A stretch of DNA of 64,000 nucleotides from Azolla caroliniana (GCA_043228905.1 JBHGNT010000014.1:1-64000); one strand, 5' to 3'. Counted from the stretch's first letter, positions 43,997 to 54,092 are shown. Made by a program: numbers and translations. Notes: generated by a model not told the origin, from the sequence alone.

Positions 43997-44711
43997 CCGA
44001 TTTAATTACATATAAATAAATAAAATAAGAATATCAAGATATTTATCACGTGCATAGGGCAAGATTCGAACCTTGTACCTCCACGTAGCCAAACCTCAAC
44101 TTTACCATTATGCTACCTTATCTTTAGTGTTCTACAAATAGATTTAATAACTATAAGTCCTTTATTTGCGCCTACCTTTATTAAAAGGTAAATCGTGCAT
44201 TTTTAGAGTGCGTGAATATTTTATAGAAAAACGCAAGCAACTAAAAAGTGACTCATGCACATCTAGCGTGCATGAGCACTATATTTAGCAAATAAAAGCA
44301 AGGATTAGAAAATCATCACATGCATATTTAGTGTGCATGAACATATTAGAAAAAAAAGCATGTAGCTATGCTTAGTCTCTCCCATCACTACATAAGGATG
44401 GGGAGCACAATGTAATAGGGTGTGAAAAATACTTGGAAACTGGATATGTTTCTAAAAAACACCAATTAATAAACTATACTCGTGGGATTCACGAGAATTC
44501 TATATCATTCTCTTTCAATCGAAGTTTATATTCTTATATTCATATTGATTAATCTAATACAATACACTCGTGGGATTCACGAGTTTGCTATAACTCTTTC
44601 TTACAACATATTTATATTCTTATTAGCCTTAAAACTCTCCTCTTCCTAGTCCAAAACCCCAGTGGTTCCCACCCGACTCACGCAAACGATCCGGAGCCGA
44701 AAGGCACGACA
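43949..44711 (+). mobile_element. 3' LTR of the gag-only element
   Basis: 763 bp, TGTCGTAGTG...GGCACGACA, preceded by the purine tract ggagggggcgag. Its 3' 405 bp match 41478-41882 without a difference that I could see. Its 5' 358 bp differ from 40636-41020 at about ten positions plus the 36-bp duplication. The end of the gag frame lies inside it. Confidence 0.88.
44050..44123 (-). other. tRNA-like module in LTR, 3' copy
   Basis: A box TAGCATAATGG at 44115-44105 (minus) and B box GGTTCGAATCT at 44072-44062, one base off consensus. The T-stem is CAAG/CTTG here against CAGG/CCTG in the 5' copy, so both sides of one base pair have changed together. Confidence 0.68.
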
Positions 44712-44866
44712 ACGGTTTTTATACGTTTGCTTCCTATGAAATATTGAACATGAAAAGAAAATATACAAAATTTAAAGCACTTAGTAGTGGGACTCAAAGG
44801 TTACTAGGCTTTAGTCTTATTTTATTTACAAATGTTTGAGTGCTCATTACACTTTCTCGATTTTGT

Positions 44867-45671
44867 TTATTCCACACGATTTTCACACCGTTGCCGAAAA
44901 TCTTCACGACAATGGTTTTCCATATCCACGCGGTATGTATGGAGCTCTACGGCCTGCGTCGCCCATCCGACCCATCCTCTATCCATAGCTGCCTTCAATT
45001 GCGTCTTAAATTTCTCCCGATTGCCTTGTAGGAGGTTGCGAATCCGGTCTGTCATCAAGGTGGCATGTACTTGGGACTCATCTAAAGCTTTCTTTAGATT
45101 CTCGATTTTACGCTTATTTGCCACCGCGACTTCTTCGTAGTGGCCCTTCATTTTGGCCGATAGCTGGGAGCTTGTCTTCCAATGTCTTGACTGCCTTACG
45201 GCCTTTCATCCTCACATCTGCTTCCCTGTCCGAAGGTTGGCGGAGTTCCGCTCGAAGCCGATCAATCTCTGTTTTGGCGATTTGTGTAGCTTTCTTTGCT
45301 TTGGCCATTATGGCTTTTTGTGCTCCGAGCTCCTCCCATAAGGTGTTTGCCGCGTTATTATCATGAACTTGTGTGGGGATGGTTGTTGCCGTCGTCGTGC
45401 TATTTTCCAGCTACGTAATGCGTTCCTTGGCCTTTTGTAGTTGGTCCTGTGTCAACTTTATTGTTTTCCAGGCATTCTTATTCTTGGTTGCCATATCCTT
45501 GGCGCCTATGTTGACTTTGGCCAATTCGCGGTGTACTTCGACAACGGCCGTATTCAAGGGAGGTAGCTGAATGCCCATGCAGCATATTCCTGCATTCCAC
45601 TGTCTACCTACCTTGGCAAGCAGCCCCTCATCCTCACTCTCCGTTGTTCTTGTTAGTGCACGCTCAATCAT
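44867..45671 (-). pseudogene. Coiled-coil protein remnant of an unknown element, frameshifted
   Basis: Three consecutive minus-strand frames (45671-45411, 45308-45114, 45151-44867) read as one broken protein. The first has VEVHRELAKVNIGAKDMATK, the second the Lys/Glu-rich KAKKATQIAKTEIDRLRAEL, and the third LKKALDESQVHATLMTDRIR. All predict long amphipathic helices. Stops separate them. No domain is recognised. The fragment abuts the 5' truncation of Ty3-C at ~45690 and may be the upstream half of the unit continuing at 40230-39889. Confidence 0.5.
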
Positions 45672-45689
45672 CTATTGTTCTGCATGCTC

Positions 45690-48600
45690 TTCAGCCATCT
45701 GTTGAGAGACTTTTATTTGCTATGTTGCTACATCAGTTGCGGGAAGAGGGACGCAAGGAAGAAATGTTTCTCTTCGCAATATCAGTAAAGCCCTCATACA
45801 CCATTAAAGAGGAGTCCACGGTTCAACTTCCAAAGAAGTATCATCATTATGCCGATGTGTTCGATAAAGTACAAGCCAATACGCTTCCTCACCATCGACC
45901 GTATGATTGCCCCATCAATTTACAACCGGGGAAAGAGCCACCATGGGAACCGATCTACAATTTGTCACCAACTGAACTAGAAGTTCTGAGAGCCTATACA
46001 GAGGAGAATTTGGAAAATGGTTTCATTCGGCATTCGAAATCTCTAGCCGGCGCACCCATTTTCTTCGTCAAGAAAAAGGATGGATCACTTCGTCTCGTTG
46101 TAGATTATTGTGGCTTGAATAAGGTTACAATCAGAAATAGGTATGCACTTCCCCTTATCTCAAGTCTTTTAGAACGGATCAATGGTGCCAAGATCTTCAC
46201 GAAGATCGACTTATGGGGAGTCTATAACCTCGTACGGATCCGACCAGGAGATGAATGGAAGACCGCGTTTCGCACCAAATATGGGCACTTCGAGTATACG
46301 GTCATGCCGTTCGGCCTCACTAATGTGCCAACAGTCTTCCAGCACATGGCAAATGATATATTCCGAGATATCTTGGATGTTTGTTTGATCATCTATTTGG
46401 ATGATCTACTGGTTTATTCGAAGACCCAAGAAGAGCATGATTCTCATGTACTATTAGTACTAAAATGACTTCGAGAACATGGTCTTTATGCAAAGTTGGA
46501 AAAATGTAGTTTTGGGTGCAACTAGGTGGAATTTCTGGGCTATGTCATTTCCTCGGAAGGCATCTCCATGGATCCGGCTAAGGTCAAAACTGTGGTAGAG
46601 TGGCAAACTCCGCGTTCGGTGCGAGATGTGTAATGTTTTTTAGGCTTTGCCAATTTTTACCGGAAGTTCATACAAGATTACTCAAAGCTCGTTCTGCCTC
46701 TCACACAGCTTACCAGGAAGGGACAATCATTCGTTTGGTCTAAAGAAGCAGACATGTCTTTCGAAAGTCTTAAAAAGGCATTTACATCGGCTCCAATTCT
46801 AGCTCATGTCGATCCGGAAAAACCATTCATTATCGAAGCAGATGCATCGGATTTCGCATTGGGGAGCATTCTGTCACAACGGGGTAATGATGAGAAGCTA
46901 CATCCTGTGGCTTTTCACTCACGCAAGTTTGACGCCGCCGAAATCAACTATGAAATTCATGATAAGGAGCTATTGGCAATAGTGGACTCTTTTACGCAAT
47001 GGAGGCATTTTCTAGAGGGATCCTCTCATCAAGTCATCGTATTCAGTGACCACAAAAATCTTGCCTACTTTCAGGACGCTCCTGTGTTAAATCAACGTCA
47101 AGCTCGGTGGGCCCACTTCTTCACGCATTTCGACTTCAAAATTACATATCGTCCAGGGAAGCACCAAGGGAAGGCAGATGCATTATCACGACGTTCGTAC
47201 CTAGCACCGTGTCCCGGCGAGCCAACTTTTGATAACCAAAAGCAAGTAATCTTGGGACCGACACGACTGCAAGCAACAAAGGTCTTTGGCATGCCCATGG
47301 ATTCCCACGTTATCGATACTATACGTGAGGACTTGAAGACCGATGCTTTCGCCCAAGCCATTCTAGCACAAATTGAGCCCTCTCAAGCATCTTGTTCACA
47401 ATCGCAACCACCAAGTACAGACTATCGGCAATTCAAATACCATGAAGGATTACTATTCTTTAATGAACTCTTGTATGTTCCTAATGGTTCTTGCCGTCTT
47501 CGAGTAGTCCAAAACTATCATGACACATATACAACTGGGCATTTTGGTAGTACTAAAACATTAGATTTAGTACAATGATCATTTTGGTGGCCCTGTATGC
47601 GACAATTTGTCGAAGATTTTGTTCGGACTTGTGATACATGTTGCAGAACGAAGATGCCAAGGCATCATCCATATGGTTTATTAGAACCATTACCAATTCC
47701 AAGCAAGCCATGGCAATCCATTGCTCTAGACTTCATCACAAATCTTCCAGTCTCTAAGGGGTTCAATGTGATTCTAACAGTCCTAGATCGATATACGAAG
47801 ATGGCTCATTTCTTGCCATGTACTAAGGAAATATCCAGTGAAGAAACCGCTGAAATTGTCATGCGTGAAGTATGTCGACATCATGGCCTTCCCGATAGTA
47901 TCATTAGTGACCGTAGACCCCAATTCGCATCGAAATTCTGGAAGCACCTTTTTAAAATGCTCAAGGTCACTTGTAACCTCTCCTCCGACTACCACCCACA
48001 AACAGATGGTCAAGCTGAACGAACAAATCAAACACTGGAGCGGTATCTTCGGTGCTTTCTAAGCTATCATCAGGATGACTGGGTAGATATTCTCCACTTC
48101 GCTGAATTTGCCTACAATAACTTTGTCCACGCATCGACTAAAGTTACACCATGTTATGCTTATACGGGTTCTCACCCCTAATGATGTGTATTTGAAACCC
48201 CAGAGTTGTCCACAAATCCTTGCGCAGAGAATCATTTAGAGCGGTTACGCAAGATACAAGCTGATTTATCTACTCATTTCCAACAAGCTCAATAAACACA
48301 CAAGGTTTACGCAGATCGTCATCGACTTCCATCCAGTTTTTAACATTGGAGATCGGGTATGGCTACTACGATGACACATCAAGACTACTCGCCCATGCGA
48401 GAAGTTGGATTATCGGTGATTAGGTCCTTTCCGTATTATAGGAAAGATTAATGATGTTGCTTTTTGTCTCGATCTACCTCCGCAACTTCGAATACATCCG
48501 GTGTTTCATAGTTCTCTCCTCGAACCCTATCAAGAGAACACCATCCCAGGACGTATTACACAACCTCCACCCCCGATCGAGCTTGAAGATGGACCTGAGT

Positions 48601-48807
48601 ACAAGGTTGCAGCCATCCTTGATTCCAAGATTGTTCGCAACAAGCTCTACTATCTAGTCGATTGGCTAGGATATAGTCCCAACGAGTGTACTTGGGAACC
48701 GATAGAGAATGTGACCAATGCTCGTGCTCTTCTTGAAGACTTCCATCGTCAATATCCAAACAAACTGGGTCCTCAATCCAAAATGACTCGTTTTAAAGGG
48801 GGGATAG
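45690..48807 (+). pseudogene. Chromovirus (Ty3/gypsy) pol with chromodomain, dead (Ty3-C)
   Basis: RT 45700-46640 (GAPIFFVKKKDGSLRLVVDY, IFTKIDLWGVYNLVRI, VMPFGLTNVP, catalytic IIYLDDLLVYS intact). RNase H 46754-47200 (FIIEADASDFALGSILSQ, VFSDHKNLAYF). Zinc finger ~47510-47650 (HDTYTTGHFG, TCDTCCRTK). Integrase 47700-48110 (LDFITNLPVSKGFNVIL, SDRRPQFASKFW, HPQTDGQAERTNQTLERYL; DDE triad visible). Chromodomain 48590-48740 (EYKVAAILDSKI, YYLVDWLGYSPNECTWEP). Five stops at 46466, 46523, 46631, 47576 and 48179 lie in one otherwise open frame, then a frameshift precedes the chromodomain. Gag, protease and 5' LTR are missing. Chromodomains direct integration to heterochromatin. Confidence 0.92.
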
Positions 48808-48815
48808 TGTCATGA
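48501..48815 (+). pseudogene. Ty3-C integrase C-terminus with chromodomain
   Basis: 104 codons in a frame one base off the rest of pol. MFHSSLLEPYQENTIPGR is the integrase C-terminal GPY/F-side motif. The chromodomain follows with its aromatic residues Y (EYKV), W (VDWLGY) and W (CTWEP), the cage that reads methylated histone H3. It ends in KGGIVS at the polypurine tract (aaaggggggatag) and the first bases of the LTR. Confidence 0.88.
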
Positions 48816-48882
48816 TATGGCAAGACTTGAACCCATGACCTTATGTTAAATGGGTCGAGCTCTTGACCATTAGACCATACAT
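48815..48882 (-). other. tRNA-like module at start of Ty3-C LTR
   Basis: The minus strand carries A box TGGTCTAATGG (48877-48867), a perfect consensus match and identical in style to plant tRNA-Gln/Glu D-arms, and B box GGTTCAAGTCT (48833-48823), one base off. Acceptor-like ends GTATGG and CCATAT can pair over six positions (one G-U). The anticodon arm is degenerate. It lies within the first 75 bp of the LTR, antisense to the element. Confidence 0.72.
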
Positions 48883-48991
48883 TGTAATACGTAGTATATT
48901 ATTTTCATTTATGTTTTATTATAGAAAATTGATGTATATTCTAGATTTCTCTGGAACATTCTGGAAACTTCAGGAGTATTCCTGAGAATAC

Positions 48992-49000
48992 TATAAAAGG
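48992..49000 (+). promoter_or_regulatory. TATA box of Ty3-C LTR
   Basis: TATAAAAGG, about 185 bp after the LTR start, followed ~30 bp later by the presumed RNA start region. Strong match to plant LTR promoters. Confidence 0.65.
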
Positions 49001-49205
49001 AGGCATAAGGCATTATTTCGAACCAAATCGGTTCAACGCCAGTCTTAAGCCTCCTAGCTACTATTGTATACTCTCTTCCCTTTCTCTCTCTCTATCTCTC
49101 TCTCTCGCTCACTCTTTCCTTCTCTCGAGAGTTCTACACCTCTCTTAGTATTGATCCTCATCTTTTAGTACTAATTCCTTCTCTGTCTTAGTACTAATCC
49201 TGACA

Positions 49206-50199
49206 CTTGCATGCATCCCACATGGCGTTTTTTACTTTAGTTGCATGATCTCTCCACTTTGTCTTTTCATGTCTTCCATATCATCTTTACTTTATGCATG
49301 CCCTCCAACTTTAGTTGCATGCATCCACATGGCCTTTACTTTAGTCTCTTTTACTTTACTTTAATTTGCCACATGATCCTATCATCCGTCCGTCTCGATC
49401 GACGCCCATCCAATCCATCCAGTCCACGTCCAACCTCATCCGATCGCCGGTTCTGCCCGATCACCGGTTCCGTCCGGTCGCCGGTTTCTGGTTGTCGGCT
49501 TCACCCGGTCGCCAGATCCGGCCAGTTTCCGACTCCATCCGATTGCCGGTTTCGCCGGTTTCAATTTTAATTACCGACCGATTCCGGTTTGCTTTCCGAT
49601 CGTTTCCGGTTTGCTTTTCGGCCGGTTCCAGTTTGCTTATCAACCGGTTCTGGTTTGCTTACCGGCTGATTCCGGTTTGCTTTTCGATCGGTTCCAATTT
49701 GGTTTTTCTGCTTACCGGCCGATTCTGGTTCCATTACCGACCGGTCCCATTTTATTGCCAGTCAATTTTTAGGAACTTGGCCTTCCGGTTTGGTTTCCGA
49801 CTGGTTCCAATTTTTTCGTCTTACAGGCCGATTCCGAATTGATTTCTAGCTGATTCCGGTTCCATTACCGACCGCTTCCATTTTATTGCCAGTCGGTTTT
49901 TGGGAACTTGGCCACATTCATCCATCTAGACAAAGTGGCCAAAGTGCTCTTAGCACAAATGAAAAATAAGGGATCTCAATGTGCCTATATAACCAGGGAC
50001 TTAAATTTCCTATCTATGTGGGGTAAATCATAATTCTATTTTCCCTATCTTCTTAAACTTCATGTTCTCATAACTTGATATGTAGTTGTCCATTTTGTAT
50101 CTAGTAAAATGCGTTTTGAAGCTCTTGAGTACATCAATCTTCCTATAACAAGCTACTAATCTAATCTAAAATAATTATTTCATTAGTTTTTTACATACT
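49206..50199. repeat. Degenerate 'ccggttccggtttgctt' repeat region and spacer
   Basis: 49380-49910 consists of variants of ~20-30-bp units with CCGGTT, CCGATT and GTTTGCTT words. On the minus strand it translates to Arg/Lys/Asn/Glu-rich text (EPAEKQTGNDRKANRNRS) similar in style to the basic C-terminal repeat of the gag-only element, so it may be a decayed inverted gag tail. The plus frame 49366-49842 is its complement and not called. 49206-49380 and 49910-50199 hold nothing recognisable. Confidence 0.5.
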
Positions 50200-50620
50200 G
50201 TTTAAAGATTCACACAACAGGCGTAGGCCTGTTTAGCATATTGTACTCGAACTGCTCCACCATGTGTGCTCTGGAATGACAAATGGAGCAATGAATACAC
50301 ATGTTGCACTTGACCGCAGAATGTCCGGAATTTAAACAGATCGCTTGTCGGAATTGGTGTTCTTCCTCTGGGGGTGATGCTTGTCAAAGTGAAGTTAGAG
50401 AAAAACTTTCCTCTTCATCCTCCAATTCGAGCTTTAATGCTCTTTCAATCACCATATCCACCATCAGGCCCATCAGATTCTGTATTGCCAGCGTCCTACA
50501 AAGGAGTCGTCTTAACACCGCCAAAAATGTATCTTTGGCCTTGTCCTCCGTAGGAACATGCGTGAGTTGACGCCGGAGACTCTGAAACCGCAGACTAAAA
50601 TCTGTTACAGACTCCTTTGG
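50200..50620 (-). pseudogene. Gypsy Gag fragment with zinc knuckles
   Basis: The minus strand from 50620 reads ESVTDFSLRFQSLRRQLTH, DKAKDTFLAVLRRLLCRTLA, VIERALKLELEDEEESF (retrotransposon-gag capsid end). After a stop it continues with a Cys/His-rich stretch (SGHSAVKCNMCIHCSICHSR), a nucleocapsid-type knuckle. Both ends are cut. It abuts a piece of LTR-like sequence at 50627 shared with 60168. The parent element is unknown. Confidence 0.65.
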
Positions 50621-50626
50621 GAGTTG

Positions 50627-50706
50627 CTATTTACAGAAATAGCCCAAACTTGGGCTGTCCAAAGTGACAATGTGAATACGGCCATTATACACTCGTATTC
50701 GACACT
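50627..50706. repeat. 80-bp segment shared with 60168-60250
   Basis: Ctatttacagaaatagccc, then caaacttggg, then gaatacggcc and cactcgtattcgaca, nearly identical to 60171-60250 (about four differences). The end ...CGTATTCGACA is read at 60250 as the start of a minus-oriented LTR. Here it bridges the gag fragment and the truncated 3' side of Copia-2. Confidence 0.75.
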
Positions 50707-50875
50707 CCCCCGTAATGGGCGTATACATGGGTTATCTGAAATTACAGGTATATAAAAGGTTTATCGAACAAGTCGGTTTTGTTCAAGTCGGCAAGATCTG
50801 AAGACAAAAGACCAAACTGGTCGAGTCGGGAGAGCTGAAGTCGATCCTCAAAGAACTGATGACGGTTGTCTGAAA

Positions 50876-51576
50876 CTATCCTGTGCTGTGTGTCCGACTT
50901 AAACCAGACCGATTTTTCGTTACGCCCATCTGGTGCCAAAGGGACTGGAAGCAATCCACCGAAAGACACTTGGTCATTCCATCTGCAACATTATCGGTTG
51001 TGGATATCTTCTCAAGACCGATTTTCCCTAAAATGACGCAGTCCCGAACAAAGTGATATCGAACGTCAATATGCTTAGAGGCATTGTGTTGAACCAGATT
51101 TTTTGACAAAGCAACAGCACCATGACTGTCGCTGTAGACAACTGGAGCCGAGTCAAAGTCGACTTGTCGAAACGTGTGCGCCAGCCGACCGACCATAAAG
51201 CTTCTTTTGCCGCGTCAGACGCAGCTACATATTCTAAGGTGGTTGTGAACTCCTGAAGTTTCAACTTTCACGAGATTGCTCCATTGCCGAATTTGAAACA
51301 ATATCCAGTTGTTGATTTCTGACTGACCACGCAGCCGACAAAGTCCAAGTCGGTGTAACCGACTACGCCTGAGGTTGAGTTCGGACCAAAAAGAATGCCA
51401 TGGTCTTTTGTGCTAGCTAGATATTTGAACACATGCTTGACTGCGTTCCAGTGCGATCGACCTAGGTTGTGCATGAATCCGCTGACGACTCCTACGGTGT
51501 GAGAAATATCAGGTCGTGTCGCGACCATTGCGTACATAAGGGAGCTGACTGCCGGTGCATACGATACCGACTTCAT
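50876..51576 (-). pseudogene. Copia-2 RNase H
   Basis: Frames 51576-51268 (APAVSSLMYAMVATRPDISH, HWNAVKHVFKYLASTKDHGI, GYTDLDFVGCVVSQKSTTGY) and 51264-50876 (EYVAASDAAKEALW; PVVYSDSHGAVALSKNLVQH; SKHIDVRYHFVRD). A stop after GNGAIS and a frame change around 51195 break it. GYTD retains an Asp, but the following copia 'DWAG' reads DFVG. Confidence 0.82.
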
Positions 51577-51599
51577 ATCTTCCCCCTCTGGACCGGATG

Positions 51600-52345
51600 T
51601 CAGGCAGTCTCGCTGAGACAGCCAAAGGTTAATAGAGAGTGGGGTCGAAGCAGACTTGGCCGACTACATGTTGAAGCGTTCCAAGACACGTCTGATGTAG
51701 TTGGTTTGAGACAAGAAAAGTTGTCATTTATTACGATGCCGACTAATCTTCATACCAAGTATGTGTCTTGTCGGACCGAGGTCCTTCGTGGCAAACTTCA
51801 ACCGTAGTTTCCACGTAAATGATGAGGAAGACGGGAGACCCGTCTTGAGCTGTTTTGGTGAAGAGAGAGTGGTCCTCATCGCTCTTGGAGAAGCCGACCG
51901 ACTGGATGAAGTCGTTGAACTTCTTGTACCACTGTCGGGGTGCCTGTTTCAGGCCGTATAAACTCTTCCTGAGTCAGCTAACTAGATGTTCCTGGCCAGA
52001 TGCCACAAAGCCTTTCGGTTGTTCCATATAGATTTCCTCTTGTAGGTCATCGTGGAGGAATGCCGTTTTTACATCTACTTGAATCAGCTCCAAGTTGTCG
52101 GCGGCCACGACGTCAAGCATGAAACGAAGGGTTGTCATTTTCACCACTGGTGAAAAGATTTCGTTGAAGTCGAAGTCGAAGCCATATTCTTGTCGAAATC
52201 CCTTTGCAACTAATCTACCCTTGTACTTTGGGTTGGTCGAGTCATACGTCTCTTTTAGTCGATAGACCCACTTACATGGAAGAGCACATCGATTCTTCGG
52301 TAATTCGACCAAGTCCCAAGTCTTGTTTGCGCAAATGGAGTGCAT
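51600..52345 (-). pseudogene. Copia-2 reverse transcriptase with lost active site
   Basis: 52345-51974 is open: NKTWDLVELPKNRCALPCKW, KGRLVAKGFRQEYGFDFDFN, LIQVDVKTAFLHDDLQEEIY. After a stop the minus strand continues with SLYGLKQAPRQWYKKFNDF and the catalytic region at about 51825-51805, which reads IIYVETT where YVDD is expected. Both catalytic aspartates of the loop are gone. The rest (51807-51600) is frame-broken. Confidence 0.82.
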
Positions 52346-52895
52346 ATTTCCGACTCCATCGGCAGATGCCAGGTGGCTGAGTCGGCAGGTGGTGATGCTT
52401 CTTCGTAAGACGTGGGTTTGTTGGCGTCGTTAAAGAAAATTCCGGGAGAGTACCTTTCCGGAGGTTGCGACAATCTCTCGAATCTTCGAGGTATGACTGG
52501 ACTGGTCGCACCGGGTATAGGTGTCGGATGGTCGGAAGCCAAGCCATTCGGTTGTGCTGAATCGGTGGATTCAAGACGGGAGGTGTCGGTTACCTATGAA
52601 ACCGATCTCGTGTTGTGGGTTGGGCCTTCATGAAGGGTTGGCACTTTGGAAAATATTACCCTTCGGACTTCAATAGGCCTTTCAGCCGTTTTATGCATAG
52701 CCGACTCGTTGAACACGACGTCCAAACTTCAGACGATTTGTCAGTGCTCGAGGTCCCAAAGTCGGTATCCGATCTCGGCGTCGAGTCCATATCCAAGGAA
52801 AACGCATTTCCTTGATCTTGGTTCGAGTTTCCGGCGGTCATCATTTGGTATGAGGGCATGCACCTCGCAGCCGAAGATCCTCAGCTTGTTATAAT

Positions 52896-53436
52896 TCAGT
52901 TACTGCCGGTCCATGTTTCCTGAGGTATTTTAAGTCCTAGAGGTCTACTTGGCGACATATTTATTATGTGTACTCCCGTAAGTAGAGCCTCCGCCCAGAA
53001 GCCATCTGACAGTCCGGAGTGTTGGAGCATGGATACTATGCGTTCTTGAATCGTTTGATTCATGCATTCAGCAATTCTGTTCTGCTCCAGACTATAGGGT
53101 GCTGTATATTCACGTCGAATGCCGCGTTCCTGGAAAAATTTGACGAATTTGTGAGACTTGAATTCTCCTCCATTATCGGTTCGGAGACATTTTAGTTTCC
53201 GACCGGTCTGGTTTTCGACCATTGCAAGACATTCAGAGAAGATCGAGAACACCCGATCCTTGGTTCTAATGGAGTAAGCCCACACCTTCTGAGTCGAGTC
53301 GTCAATAAAACTGACAAAGTATGAAGCACCGTCGAGAGACTGATGTGGCATCTAGGCCACAGACGTCCGAGTGGACCAAATCGAGAGGACTCGATTCTCT
53401 TGGTGCTGATGTCGTGTGTGATGTGGCTACCTGTTT
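52896..53436 (-). pseudogene. Copia-2 integrase core
   Basis: Open from 53351 (YFVSFIDDSTQKVWAYSIRT; LKCLRTDNGGEFKSHKFVKF; YSLEQNRIAECMNQTIQERI; FWAEALLTGVHIINMSP), with the stretch upstream to 53436 (KQVATSHTTSAPRESSPLDL, VHSDVCG) in another frame. The DDE set is visible: D in LVHSDVCG, D in RTDNGGEF, E in IAECMNQ. It is interrupted upstream by the solo LTR at 53442. Confidence 0.85.
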
Positions 53437-53441
53437 GCCGT

Positions 53442-54087
53442 TGTCGTGAAGAAAACCGTCCACAAGCGGAATCGGTGTACCGGAGCGTAGAAACCGACTC
53501 TTCATGCACGTGCGCCTGAAATTGTACATAGGAGATCCTAGGTAGATTCGGTAGGTAAGGAGTAAAGGGGAAACGGCTCCTTCCTTGCCTATAAAAGGAG
53601 GGAGACGAGGAGAGTAAAGGGATCGCGGGGAGTCGAGGACGAAGTGCTGTCGGTTTGCGTGCGAAGGCTTCTCTCTCTCTCTCTCTCTCTTTCTGGTTGC
53701 AAACGCCATAGCTTCCTTCTGTGCAGGTTTCGGGAGGCTCGCGCTGCTCTGAGGAATGCCCGAGTGCTTCCGGCAGCACCTCCAACCTGTTCCTGTCTTT
53801 CTGTGCGTTTACGAACAGGTATCGGCATCTGTTCGCCGGCCTGTTCGGTTGTAACCGACTTCGTGTTTTGTAGTCTTCGTGTTCTTGTTGTTTGTCTTGT
53901 CAATAAATACATACTTTCGTGTCTTTCTGTGTCGCTGTCCCACTCGCGTCTTTGCGTCGAAGGGCCGTGTCCCTGTGAATCTACGCTCGCACGTAGTGGG
54001 TCTCTCTCTCTCTCTCTCTCTTACTCTTCGGTACAGGACCCCCGAGGTCCCGCCTCACTCCACACATCCGCGAGAAATACCTCGATA
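53442..54087 (+). mobile_element. Solo LTR inserted in Copia-2
   Basis: A 646-bp block separates the Copia-2 residues CEHC (54093-54110) from GKQVATSH (53436). It begins TGTCGTGAAG and ends ACCTCGATA (CGACA with one change), so the termini pair as TGTCG/CGA-A. The flanks are CCGT on both sides (53438-53441, 54088-54091), a 4-bp target duplication. Inside, in plus orientation: TATA box TATAAAAGG (53590), AATAAA (53902) and two (CT)n tracts (53669-53692, 54001-54020). Antisense frames inside are artefacts. Confidence 0.8.
53590..53598 (+). promoter_or_regulatory. TATA box in solo LTR
   Basis: TATAAAAGG about 150 bp into the LTR, with an AATAAA polyadenylation-type signal ~310 bp downstream (53902-53907). 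The pair sets the LTR orientation as plus, opposite to the host element Copia-2. Confidence 0.55.
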
Positions 54088-54092
54088 CCGTA

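Larger units (their letters stand above)
40636..44711 (+). mobile_element. Gag-only LTR retrotransposon (TR-GAG type), young
   Basis: LTRs run TGTCG...CGACA. The 3' LTR is 43949-44711 (763 bp). The 5' side is composite: a full, more diverged LTR (40636-41417), a ~60-bp inverted scrap (41418-41477), then the last 405 bp of a second LTR (41478-41882) that looks identical to 44307-44711. Between are a primer site (41885), one long gag frame and a polypurine tract (43936-43948). No protease, RT or integrase is present, so it needs enzymes from another element. The same four bases (acgg) flank it at 40632-40635 and 44712-44715. The identical LTR 3' halves imply a recent insertion. Confidence 0.88.
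48808..49205 (+). mobile_element. Ty3-C 3' LTR
   Basis: 398 bp, TGTCATGATA...AATCCTGACA, with the terminal inverted pair TGTCA/TGACA, directly after the purine tract aaaggggggatag. TATA box TATAAAAGG at 48992-49000, followed by a CT-rich R/U5 (ctctctctctatctctctctctc). The first 80 bp hold an antisense tRNA-like module. Confidence 0.88.

Noticed and set aside
53192-53912. Minus-strand frames of 107-197 codons
   Set aside because: They cross the solo LTR and its (CT)n tracts antisense. Only the copia residues at their ends are meaningful.
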